Shown here: in pieces, positions 32,526-42,471 of the stretch | How the letters are laid out: each line of letters starts with the position of its first letter | Numbering within the stretch: the stretch's first letter is position 1 | Source: Chlorops oryzae | Taxonomy: Eukaryota > Arthropoda > Insecta > Diptera > Chloropidae | Length of the DNA: 64,000 nt | Direction of reading: 5' to 3' | Assembly: GCA_020466095.1 (NCBI GenBank) | Contig: CM035806.1 | Coordinates: forward strand, 70,013,077 to 70,077,076 | Made by a program: the position numbers and the translations under genes | Notes under the pieces: model-generated | What the model saw: only the letters and a program-made list of their open reading frames with translations | What the model was told of the DNA's origin: nothing | Databases searched by the model: none

Positions 32526-33640
32526 AGGGATGGGCAAAAAACATCGATATATCGAATCATCGATGTTTTAAAAACGTTGGAAAAGTGCTCTTGTGCGCCG
32601 ACTATACAATTTAAAATTGGGTACTTTCAATTCAATTAATTTATTATTAATTAACTACATAATAATTTGTTAATTACTCGGTACCATGTGTTTATAGAAC
32701 ACTACCACCTAAAAATTGAGCAGTGTGCGGCGCCCTATAAGAACGTATGTAAGGGAGCGTCCATAAATGATGTCACGCATTTTTTGCGATTTTTAGACCC
32801 CCTCCCCCCCTTTTGTCACAAACCTGTTACATATGAGCTAACCCCCTCCCCCCCTGTGTCACGTCACAATTAATATGAAAAAACAGTATAGGCCAATTCA
32901 CAATTAATGCTAATTTAAGGTTAAATATGCTAACATGTTTTTTATATGGAGTTTGACATCTCACGCCTACTTTAACACATTAAACCTTAAATTAGCTTGC
33001 ACTTTGTGACACATATCACTAATTTATAAATATGATGCTATTTTTCATATAAAAAAATTAATGTAACAAAATCTTTATTTTATATTTTGTTTGTAGTAAC
33101 AACGGTAACAACGTTTTCTTCCTTAGTAACAGTTTTATTTTTAAGAGCAAAAATAATTTTTGTTACTTAAAATGGAACCTCTGCGGATGAATTTAATTTA
33201 CATGAAAAACATTATGAATTTGTGCAAAAAACTAATTAATTAATTTATAAATGTAATACTATTTTCATACATTTTTAAAATGTGAAAAGTGTGATATAAC
33301 ATGCTTGGGAACCCCCCCTCCACCCTATGTCACAAAACTGTCACAGATGAGCTGACCCCCTCCCCCCCCACCAAACGTGACATCATTTATGGACGCTCCC
33401 TAACACAACACACATGGCCAATTTAAAATTTGTGGCAAAACACAAATTTTTTATTGAGTCAACTAAAAATTGGAATGTCGGCGCGCTCTCAAATAGTTCT
33501 GTGTGCCACAAACACCCAACTTAAAATTGGCCAACTGAAAATTGAAAAGTCGGCGCCGAGCCTTACTGATATTTTGGTTCGACGATATATCGTACAATGA
33601 TGTATTTTTTCTGATATCGAAAACGATAGTTTTCTAACAT
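32526..33640. mobile_element. Decayed hAT-type element, one TAGGGATGGGCA end
   Basis: The left end TAGGGATGGGCA followed by ATCGATATATCGA resembles the hAT element at 15138. Toward 33580-33640 there are matching ATATATCGT and ATCGAAAACGAT motifs, but no CCCATCCCTA end. A 648-bp MITE is nested inside. Confidence 0.5.
32753..33400. mobile_element. 648-bp MITE, GGGAGCGTCCATAAATGATG termini, TAA duplication
   Basis: The inverted ends GGGAGCGTCCATAAATGATG and complement extend about 25 bp and are flanked by TAA (32750-32752, 33401-33403). CCCCCTCCCCCC tracts lie near both ends, as in the MITEs at 6822 and 51949. The interior is non-coding. Confidence 0.9.
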
Positions 33641-33758
33641 CAAAAATATTAAAATTGTGAAGGACATGTTAGTGGTATTCAAGCAACAGTGCAAATCGCA
33701 GTGTGCAATATTTGCACTGCTTTTTTTGTACGCAATTTGACAAGTGCAAATATTGGGC

Positions 33759-33836
33759 TAGCAATGCGAGTAGCCACAGTATGAATTTTCACCACTTTGG
33801 AAGTAGTGCAGAAGTAGTGAACTTTCCAGCTGGGTC
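33759..33836 (-). repeat. Dispersed repeat, inverted copy of 26516-26600
   Basis: It shares GAATTTTCACCACTT and TTTCCAGCTGG with the complement of the first copy. Confidence 0.6.
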
Positions 33837-34002
33837 ATATGAGGTTAGTAAACGTTAACTCGCTCGAAGCTGATATGAACGCTCTGAGTTAAAGTATCGG
33901 GTTAAGAACTTAACCCCTATAGTGAGAACATAGCATTACATTAGTCAATAGTTGACCGTCAATTCCTATCGATAATCCCTTTTGGAGTTGCATTCGCTTT
34001 TA

Positions 34003-34325
34003 AGGTAGAAACACTCACGCACTGCGCCGCAGTGCCATCTGTCACATAGAAATCAAAATGTATGAAAATCTATGAAAGCAGACACTCAAAAAATTAGCAT
34101 GGCATAGCATGGCATAGCGTTCTAAAGATTTTAGATTTCTATGCTAATTTGACAGCTGTAGTGTTGCCATTGTTTGGAGACTTGCACTGAGACTTGCATT
34201 GTTTGGAGAGCTGCCCTTTCTAGTTCATTTCCATATTATTTTGCTGTGCGTCACTCTTAACTACAAATTTTCTCTATGCCATGCCATGTTATGCCATGCG
34301 CCGCAGTGCGTGAGTGTTTCTACCT
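34003..34325. mobile_element. 323-bp MITE, AGGTAGAAACACTCACGCAC termini, TTA duplication
   Basis: The ends are inverted over about 30 bp, the outer 25 being near perfect. TTA flanks it at 34000-34002 and 34326-34328. GGCATAGCAT motifs repeat inside. No coding. Confidence 0.85.
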
Positions 34326-34574
34326 TTACACCATATATAACTATATATGTCACTCAGGAGCCATTTCTATTTTGGCTCTTTTCAACACGGTCTTGGGTAC
34401 CCACCACGGTCTTGGGTACCCACCAAAATGAGCATATTTCACTTAGGTACTCACCAAAAGTATTTCTCTCTCGCTCTTTTTTTTGCCTGCCGAGTAACAT
34501 CTCTTTCTAACTGGCGCAAAATGTCCCGCCCAAAATCCATGAGAGTGACATATATAGTAATATATGCTTTACAC

Positions 34575-35333
34575 CATGTAGGACTGTAGGTCTAACTGTC
34601 GACGTCGAAAAGCCTCTGCCGCGATGGGGATATACACCATTAGGCAGGCATAGGAAATTCAACAAATTGGGGATATTCACCAAAAAGCTACCAACAAAAA
34701 CCTTAAGCAGGAATAGGAAATTCAACAAATTCGAGAAATTCACCAGAAAGCTACCAACAACAATACGGGTAGACACAAAGTAGCACTATGAATCCACTTG
34801 CAAGAAAATTATCAAAGAAACCGGCGTCGGCTCGATTTTTTATATTGCTTGAAAAGTTCATAATTGAAACTTTATTAAATTTATTACGATATGTTTTTGC
34901 TTAATGTGCACGAATGTTTCCATTTTGTAATAAATTTACATACATTTTTGACTACGGCTACGAATTTAATTGTACATAGAATTTAGCATTTTTGTTGAAA
35001 TAGTGTGATCAAAAAGTTATGTGGACGGGGTAGGACTAAAAAAACAATTTCTGTTTCTCCTTGATATTGCGATTCCTTGATTATTTTTATGTTTTTCAAG
35101 CTTTTCATATGATTTTATGAGTTTGGTAGATATTTTATATGTAATGTACTCGAAAATCTCCCAAAATTAAAAAGAAAAGTGGCAATGCATTTCACCACAG
35201 CAGAGCTAAAGATTTCGCTGCCATTGCATGCTTCTCTTTTCCTCATGCTATATGCCTATGTTGAAGCAGCGTAGCTCTAACACATTGCAGGGATTAGGAA
35301 GAAGAAGAGTTAGACCTATAGTCCTATATGACA
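34575..35333. repeat. Dispersed TIR element, second copy at 52422
   Basis: TGTAGGACTGTAGGTCTAACT at the left pairs with AGTTAGACCTATAGTCCTATA at the right. Inside are two tandem units with GGAAATTCAACAAATT and CACCAAAAAGCTACCAAC. A close copy at 52422-52986 is cut by the BEL/Pao LTR. Family unknown. Confidence 0.75.
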
Positions 35334-35639
35334 AGCACTGTGCTTGGTTCGGCTTGGCGAACAAGCCCAGTGCACGATAACTGCTTTGTTTTTATAATGA
35401 AAACAAAATAAGAACAAAAGCGCATAATAGCGCGAGAATAAGAGCTTTAATTTCAACTGTGTTTGCAAAACCAATTCATTTGAAAGTACTGTGCAGAGCA
35501 GTAAAGAAAATAAAACTTACTTTTGTTATTGTTTTATGAAGTATGTTAGAACGTAGAACATTTGAGGCTTTTCTCTTTCACAATTTTTTCATTTCTCAAT
35601 CGCAATTAAAAGACAAAAAATAAATTGAGTGAATATGTA
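35334..35639. other. Unassigned AT-rich DNA
   Basis: No gene or element end was recognised. Confidence 0.5.
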
Positions 35640-36480
35640 TACAATATATTTATACCCGACACAGGGTATATTGCGTTTGTGTGGTTGTGTGTAACACCCA
35701 GAACCAGTCGAGATAGACCATACAAAATATATATAGAAATGATCAGTGTCACCAGGAGATTCGATTTAGACATGTCCGTCCGTTTGTCTGTCTGTCCGTC
35801 TGTCTGTCTGTTTTTATACAGTTATCTTATCTAAGGAGTTGAGCTATCTTGAAGAAATTTGGTATGCGTGCTAACGGGGACATGAGTAAGAACAAGTTCG
35901 AGAATGGAGCCGATCGGACCATTTTTAGGGGTACCTCCAGTACTAGGGTCTGTTACGAAAATCACAAAAACTACTCTAAAACCAGAGTTTTTCAAGATAT
36001 TTTGATGAAATTTGGTATTTGAACATATTTAAAGGCAAGTAATATGAATTCAAAAAGTTGGAAAAGTGGGCGTGGCAGAAGGGCGTTTTTCAAAAGTTGC
36101 CTCCTACACCCGAAATTCAAATGGGACTTGAACGAAAGTTGGCACTTATGCCTCGTATGTAGCCACAAACATCCTCCTCAAAAAAAATTTTGGGCGGTTT
36201 ATTATTAAGGGAACCTCCAGTACTAGGGTCTGTCACAAAAATCTCAAAACTGCCCAAAATCAGATTTTTTCCACATATTTCAATGAAACTTAGAATTTGC
36301 GCGTATATCAAATCCCCCGATTAGAAATCCGAAAAATTGGAAAAGTGGGCGTGGCAAAGGGGCGATTTTCATAAAGAAATTAAACAAATGTCGGTATATG
36401 GGGCCCCTATGGCCTTAAGCAACTCCTGATATTAAAAATTATTTGAACATGTGTGTCTGTGTCGGGTATTCTATATTAAC
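35640..36480 (-). mobile_element. mini-me/DINE-like element
   Basis: TATACCCGACACAGGGTATA marks one end and GTGTCGGGTATT the other (about 36459). A GTCC/GTCT microsatellite lies at about 35776-35811 next to the GATTTAGACATG core. AAAAGTGGGCGTGGCA occurs twice. It reads on the - strand relative to the copy at 5494. Confidence 0.7.
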
Positions 36481-36539
36481 TGCAATCGATTTGTTGTTGT
36501 ATTTTAGCATAAGAGAAGCTTAAATTAGCATTTAAAAAG

Positions 36540-37475
36540 TAAGGGTGTTACAGTCAGACTAGCCTGACAATGCAATACCCGGCACATCTATATATGTTTA
36601 AATAATTTTTATAACACGAATAAAATCAAAACCGTTAAAAAAAATGTCGTATAGATTTTTAAGGTCATAAGTAGGCCCATAAACCGTCCCTTTGCCACGC
36701 CCACTTTTCCAATTTTGTAAACTTTAATCGGAGACAAAAATATCAACTCAAATTCCAAATTTCATTGCAGTAGTTCCAAAAATTCTGAATTTAAGACGGT
36801 TTTTGCGATTTTCATAACATACCCTAATAGATACTACAGGTATATACCCTAAAAAATGGTCCGATCTGATCTATTATCGAACTTGAATTTACTCATGTCC
36901 CCACAAACCTACATACCAAATTTCGTCAAGAAAGCTCCACTCCTTCTATAAAAGCTGTATATTTCAGTAAATATTTTATATGATATATTAGGTGTAGTAA
37001 AAAGAAATCCATTATTTTTCCAATAGATGGCGTTATTTATCTGCATCTCGCGTTGTATAAGTCCGATCGTGTTCCGCTAGGGGGCATTAGAAAGATGACA
37101 GTTGCTACTAAAAAAGCTTTTTTGACACTTTTTTGATTGATTGATTCAGTTTTGTTTGAGAGCTTGTCAAACAATTTTGCTGGTGAAACATTCGCTTCAA
37201 GAGAGGCTTCTGAAATTCGACTGTCTCAATTTTTTGCTAATAGGAACGAGGGCTTCTATGAGAGAGGCATAATGAAATTACCTTTAAAATGGCAACAAGT
37301 TATCGAACAAAATGGCGCATATTTGACCTAAATCGGGTCATTCTAACTATCTTAAATAAAGCCCTCAATTTAATGCAAAAATAATTTTTTTTTTTACATT
37401 TCTTTTTACTACACCTAATATTTCTACTGGTTCTAGGTGTTACACACGTACGCACAAACGCAGTGCTAATCGGTT
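36540..37475 (+). mobile_element. mini-me/DINE-like element, opposite orientation, with mariner insert
   Basis: It carries the reverse complement of blocks in 35640-36480 (TGCCACGCCCACTTTTCCAA; ACTGGTTCTRGGTGTTACAC at about 37427). The two copies are arranged head to head around 36.5 kb. A deleted mariner interrupts it. Confidence 0.65.
36988..37418 (+). mobile_element. 431-bp internally deleted mariner
   Basis: The ends TTAGGTGTAGTAAAAAGAAA and complement are flanked by TA. The outer parts match the full-length mariner at 57549-58836, including both untranslated ends and the last 55 or so codons. The short ORF at 37137-37331 joins the first codons directly to the C-terminal NNFAGETFASREASE segment, showing one deletion of about 860 bp. 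Confidence 0.9.
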
Positions 37476-37869
37476 TTACAAATTATTTTCATTTCATTAT
37501 TCACCAGCTTGACCTATACGCATTCGAAAACAATAGTAAGATTCAAAACAATAAAGGGCATACGAAGCGTGCATTCACAGAAAAACATAGCAACAACAAC
37601 ACAAGACAGCCAAATATAAAACAACGAATGTTTTAGTGCACTCACTGAAATATAAGCGAGCGCGCTGTTTTGGTTTTGAAAAAGCAAAGCAGAAGAGGCT
37701 TTGTAGTGAACAAGCACAGTTCAGTGTTTGCTTTGGAAAAACAAAATGCATAAAATGCACGCTCTGTCTCTCTCTTGATTCAAATGCGAAGCATTTTAAT
37801 CGCACTCTTTGTTTTGCAAGCATTGTTCTCTTCACTAGATCATTTGTTGTCATTGAAAAGCAAGCATAC
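37476..37869. other. Unassigned DNA
   Basis: No family was recognised. Short ORFs on both strands overlap each other and show no domain. The 8-bp hAT duplication AAGCATAC is at the end (37862-37869). Confidence 0.45.
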
Positions 37870-38551
37870 CAGGGCTGCCAGATGATTTTTGGTTAAAATC
37901 GTCACTTTTTAACAGAAAAATCGTCAAAATCGGCATTGAACTTTAAAAAATCGTCAAAAAAACTCAAAAAAAGATAAATAACAGAAGTATGCTTTCAGCG
38001 TTTTTAATATTTGTTTGCAACGATAACTTTAACACTGGATGTCACCGTTAATGCTGATAAAAATTATAAGTGTTTTCGAAAGGAAACGAAATGACAAAAC
38101 ACCAGAAGTTTGCGAAGTTGGCTGTGATTGTATTGAAAGTGACACAGTTAGTTTCGAATAATTATAAGAGTGTCATATGGAACCTACAGTGACCCGAAGC
38201 CAATTTTATTAGCCCAAAAAAAAGTGTGTCATATATGTCAGTATCTGCTTAAATTTAATTTTTAATAGAGTTTTACATCAAAATCTACGTTATAAAATCC
38301 TTTATTAAGGTGCATTCACATGGTGGCTCGCGCCAAAATTTGGCCGAAGTTGCAGCTATAGTTCTATATGGTATGAATCGTGCAAATTTGATTGCCATCT
38401 GTTTAATTTTTACTATTGTTACCACACCTGGTCAGATTGATTTAAAAAACGTTTGGGTATTTTAAGGGTAAAAATCGGCAAATCGGTTAAATGCATATTT
38501 GGCATAAAAAATCGTCAAATGACGATAAAATCGGGCTATCTGGCAGCCCTG
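37870..38551. mobile_element. 682-bp hAT MITE, CAGGGCTGCCAGAT termini
   Basis: The termini CAGGGCTGCCAGAT and ATCTGGCAGCCCTG are flanked by the perfect 8-bp duplication AAGCATAC (37862-37869, 38552-38559). Its body matches both flanks of the large element at 10431-19980 in reverse orientation, so it acts as an undisturbed reference copy. Confidence 0.93.
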
Positions 38552-38564
38552 AAGCATACTTGTG

Positions 38565-38773
38565 TTTTTCGCTTTTTTCTTTCTCCTTCACTTAGAATTA
38601 TTGCGATTGCAAATAAAACGTCATCCGTTATAGGCATAGAGATGCGAACTTTACTCGACGTCAGCAAGAGAAAAATGAATGAATACAGGAATTTGAATCG
38701 AATGTATGTCAGAGCATCGATCACACACGTACAGGGCTGATCGGCGATTCAGAATCACTGTTTATGGACCGCA
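38565..38773. mobile_element. Right part of the PIF/Harbinger element seen at 23150
   Basis: It is nearly identical to 23455-23662, including the AGAATCACTGTTTATGGACC end. TTA follows at 38774-38776. The left part is missing or replaced at the hAT insertion. Confidence 0.85.
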
Positions 38774-39184
38774 TTAATGTCATGTTCAGACGGCATTATG
38801 AATTAAGTAATTCGCTCCATGAATTACAAATGCGAATTAATCCGTTCAGATGAGAGATTCGTAATTCGTTTTTGACGTTTTGTGTGAAAAGCAACAGCCC
38901 AGTCGTAAAATTCACCAATTCCACCGTAATGAAACTGTCTCAATATAAGTAAAAAATTATTTTGACCAAGAAAATTTCTTTTGAAGAAGGGTCTGTTGTA
39001 GCCAGTTCTTATTTTGATGATGTTTTTACTAGAACAACATTGGAAAGAGCACTATTTTATCTCTTATGTCATGAATGCAATAAATTCCAGCTGGGAGTAT
39101 TTCTTTTCTTGCTGATTCCTTCTTCTGGTTTCGATAAATTCCGATAAAAATTAGGGAAGGCACCGATTTTGTCGTAATTGGGAT

Positions 39185-39658
39185 CAGTGATACAATATTG
39201 TGGGTTTTTCCCCATATTGTGGGTTTTTTCACTCAAATATCGTGACATGGGGAAAAGTATGGGTAATTTTATATCGAAATTTATGCACTACATTTAAGGT
39301 ATATTTACTACTTATGAGAATGAAAATCGTGTTTTCCCTCTTCCAGTACCATGCATGACTCTTTTTGCTGTATCTAGTCGCGTGTTCCCTAAGTGTTGTA
39401 AAGAAACCTGGTTTTTTTAAGTCATGAATAAGACTGCAATTTTAAGTTACTTTTATTTTTTGTTATTTTCTTGATACTTTTATTAAAATAATAAAATATT
39501 GTGTTTCAATCCAATGTTCAATTTTGAAATCGGTACGCCCATATTTTCAAAAAATCATTCTGGGTTTTTTCGTGGGTTTTTAGTTTTTGAAAATGGGGAA
39601 AAGTGGGGTTTTTTCCAATATATGAGGGTTTTTTTATCGATAAAATCTGGCATCACTG
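39185..39658. mobile_element. 474-bp hAT MITE, CAGTGATRC termini
   Basis: CAGTGATAC and GGCATCACTG form the ends. ATTGGGAT (39177-39184) and ATTCGGAT (39659-39666) are a 7/8 target duplication. GTGGGTTTTTTC motifs repeat inside. Confidence 0.75.
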
Positions 39659-39677
39659 ATTCGGATCGTAATTCAAA

Positions 39678-40204
39678 GTCGTCGTTCATACTATGAGACA
39701 AGACAAGCGAGAGACACGGTGAATTCTCTTTTGGTGTCTTATTCGTGTTCATACTAGTAAAAATTGTCTCTGCGACATTTGAAATAGAAGAAGAAACTGG
39801 TTTTATACAGTGCTGCCAGAAAAAATATTTTGAAATACCTACAATCTGTATTAAAAATCCCCTACGCTCTTGAAATAAGATAAATAAATTATTATCACGG
39901 TTTTCGACAAAATAAGTTGGTCCAAAGATCTTTTTTAGAAAAAGTGTAAGCTATTCTCCACAATTTTTCGTATTTAATACTTCAAAGCTAGCTTTTTAAA
40001 TTATTTCCGAAATCTGTAGATATGCTTCTTCATAAGAAGAGAATATTTACCCAAATATGGCAGCACTATTTTTATGATGAGAAGGACAAGCACAAAGCGT
40101 GTCGCAGAGTACGTAAGACACGTACCCCTCTCTCTACCCCGAACGTCCCTTGCCTACAACCACCGTGTCTCTCGCTTGTCTTGTCTCATAGTATGAACGA
40201 CGAC
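39678..40204. mobile_element. 527-bp element with 44-bp inverted repeats
   Basis: GTCGTCGTTCATACTATGAG plus about 24 further bases is repeated in perfect inversion at 40161-40204. Family and target duplication are unclear. Confidence 0.75.
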
Positions 40205-40338
40205 AAACTGAATTACGTTCGAATGAGGCAATTCGGCTTGTCAAATTTTGTATGGCGTACTATGTGATTCACAACGTGATTCGACTGTGAATTACGAATG
40301 GGGGCCGAATTACTTAATTCAGGTTGCCGTCTGAACAT

Positions 40339-41207
40339 AGCACAAGACATTTAGATAATGAAACAAAGGGTAAAGCACTATACAGAGGTTGTCAGGGTAC
40401 GATACATACGCATAAGTATCTATGTGTTGAAAGCTTTTAAAAGCTTACAGTGAAAAAAAGCTTGTACGCCAAATTGAAAAACCAAATTTCAATGACATTT
40501 TGTGCAAATTTTTCAGGCTGAAAAAAAATGTATACATGGGTATAAGAAAAGTAATGAAAGGAAATTAAAAAAAATATGAAAATATATGAAGTCATTTAAT
40601 GTTGCGAAGAAGGAGTATGTTCAACAAAGCAATTGAGATCTATATCATTCTGGTAGCATTTGATGCGAAGTAGATCCTGAAGGTGTTTATTTGTCAGTTT
40701 ACCCAACAAGCAAAGTAAGAAAATATGACCAGCGCTAGGTCCATTCGACCTATTTTAATTATGTTTTACCTATTTTTGGCCAAATTTCTGCCTTAAAAAT
40801 ACCCTAACTTAAAAGTAAGTTTTACAAGGTCGAAATTACCTACGTTCAACCTATGTCACGGCTTAAAAGTCAATGTGACTTTAAAGAATATTTCAGGTCG
40901 ATAATAGGTAAAACAGTCCTTCTTATATGCCCTACTAGTGCCACAACTTTGTGTTCCAAATTAGGTAAGTTTTTTAAGGCATATGGACTAAATTTTGGAC
41001 TTAATTTCGTCTATTAGGTCCATTCGACTTTTAGGACGATATTAGGTCAAAAAAATTACTTGTTTTGTTGCCTTTTTGCCCTATAAGTCGAGATGCATTG
41101 ATTATTCGACTTTTAAGTCCAAATGCCTCTGAAGAAAAACACAAAGCTAAAAAAAAATAACGTATGCCCTATTTTGACCATTATGTAAAGTAACGTTGAG
41201 AGCATAA
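40339..41207. other. Unassigned AT-rich DNA
   Basis: No gene or element end was seen. TAGGTCCATTCGAC recurs at about 40737 and 41018 among several TAGGTC/GACCTA motifs. The 4-bp Gypsy duplication GAAG follows at 41208-41211. Confidence 0.5.
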
Positions 41208-41211
41208 GAAG

Positions 41212-41970
41212 TGTTGTGAGCCGTGTCTACTCACAACCCTTTCACGTTGACTCTGATCGACAACAAATCAAATAACACCGCAGCGAACGAAAATAAACAA
41301 ACGACCCTAAAAAGAAAGCTGACAAAATTGTAACTTCATGGTCAAGGTCGAAACAACGCCGAAGTCGAAGCCAATAACCGCAGCAAGCGACGAAATATGA
41401 TCAATCGCAACGGACAAACAGACGAACGGCGAGAACGACGAACGGCGAGAACGACGAACGAATCAGTTTCGCATGATCAGCAAATGCCAAGTAGAACACA
41501 GAAACAAAGCAACAAGTGACTATGACGACATCACCAAGAATTGGGTCAGCAGTCGCAGCACGAGAAGCATTGCCACATCGTTTTCCGCATTCCGGAGTTC
41601 CAGCCAGAAAGTGCATGCTAGGCACTTTCTCCCTATAAAAGCAGATGATCGACAATTGGAAAAGGACTGGTGATTAAGTATTCAACGTTCCGGTTCGAAT
41701 TGGCTTGTACTGACCCAACGGCAACAACAATTCAAGTCTGAGCGTTTATTGTAATTTAGGGAATTAGGGAAGTCATTCGAGTGTAATTCAGGAGTTATTG
41801 CAGTAGGAATAAGTGTTTTAAGATATAAATAAAAGAGTGAAAAGAATCCTTCGATGTACATTTATTTGAAAGAAGGAAGTTAGGGCTGTGTATTTGTAAA
41901 ATACACGAAAATATATAACGTTTTGGCATTAGGCTGTGTGTCCTTTTCAGTACACACCCTAGCCACAACA
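41212..41970 (+). repeat. Gypsy 5' LTR
   Basis: It runs from TGTTGTGAGC to CCACAACA. A TATAAAA at 41634-41640 and an AATAAA at 41828-41833 are placed as expected for promoter and polyadenylation signal. A 3-fold GACGAACGGCGAGAAC-type repeat lies at about 41413-41460. Confidence 0.95.
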
Positions 41971-41973
41971 AAT

Positions 41974-41989
41974 TGGCGCAGCCGGTATT
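41974..41989 (+). promoter_or_regulatory. Primer-binding site (tRNA-Ser type)
   Basis: TGGCGCAGCCGGTATT begins three bases after the LTR. TGGCGCAG is the start of the tRNA-Ser-complementary site used by 17.6/297-type elements (family knowledge); downstream bases differ slightly. Confidence 0.75.
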
Positions 41990-42369
41990 CAACTGTCAGT
42001 TGGATCCAAACCTGGACTCACAACGATTTCATATCAGATTGTCTTGAACGTGTGCATGATCTGTGGAAAAATTAAAGGATAGCTGAAGCGGAACTGGAAC
42101 CAGTTTTAAACACGACGAGTCGCACCGCCTAGCTAAAGCCTATTTTCACAGATCTGGACTTGCGGACAATTGAAATAATCTCAAATAAAGACTATATTGA
42201 CGGTGAACGTTTTCGCCGCCAGTATCCTCTTGAAATTGTTGATTGAGAAATTTTTTTTAAAATTGTTTTGCGAAGAAAATAAAACTGTTTCAGATAGTTC
42301 CAGACAAGAAGCAAGAAAACGAAATCCGAGACGAAAAGCAGCGAAAGGAAAAGTCGAAAAATAAAAATG

Positions 42370-42427
42370 GTAAGTGGAAAATTATGAATAATCTGTGCAA
42401 TAGTCCCGTTGTTTTTCGCTTTGTTAG
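42370..42427 (+). promoter_or_regulatory. Candidate small intron in the Gypsy leader
   Basis: The ATG at 42367 is followed directly by a strong donor GTAAGT. At 42427 a pyrimidine-rich GTTGTTTTTCGCTTTGTTAG forms an acceptor. The leader donor could also serve a distant acceptor for a subgenomic RNA, as in env-bearing relatives. This is inferred from sequence only. Confidence 0.35.
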
Positions 42428-42471
42428 AAAATATATGTAAAAACGGTGCAGTACCGCAAAGATTCAACTCT

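Larger units (their letters stand above)
38782..40338. mobile_element. 1.56-kb TIR element, ATGTTCAGACGGCA termini
   Basis: ATGTTCAGACGGCA...TGAATTAAGTAATTCG at the left is mirrored at 40295-40338. Two further TIR elements sit inside (39185-39658, 39678-40204). No target duplication or transposase was recognised. Confidence 0.75.

Noticed and set aside
41401..41673. Overlapping ORFs in the Gypsy 5' LTR, repeated exactly in the 3' LTR (51123-51395)
   Set aside because: They are open by chance on both strands of a repeated LTR that also carries the promoter; no domain is visible.
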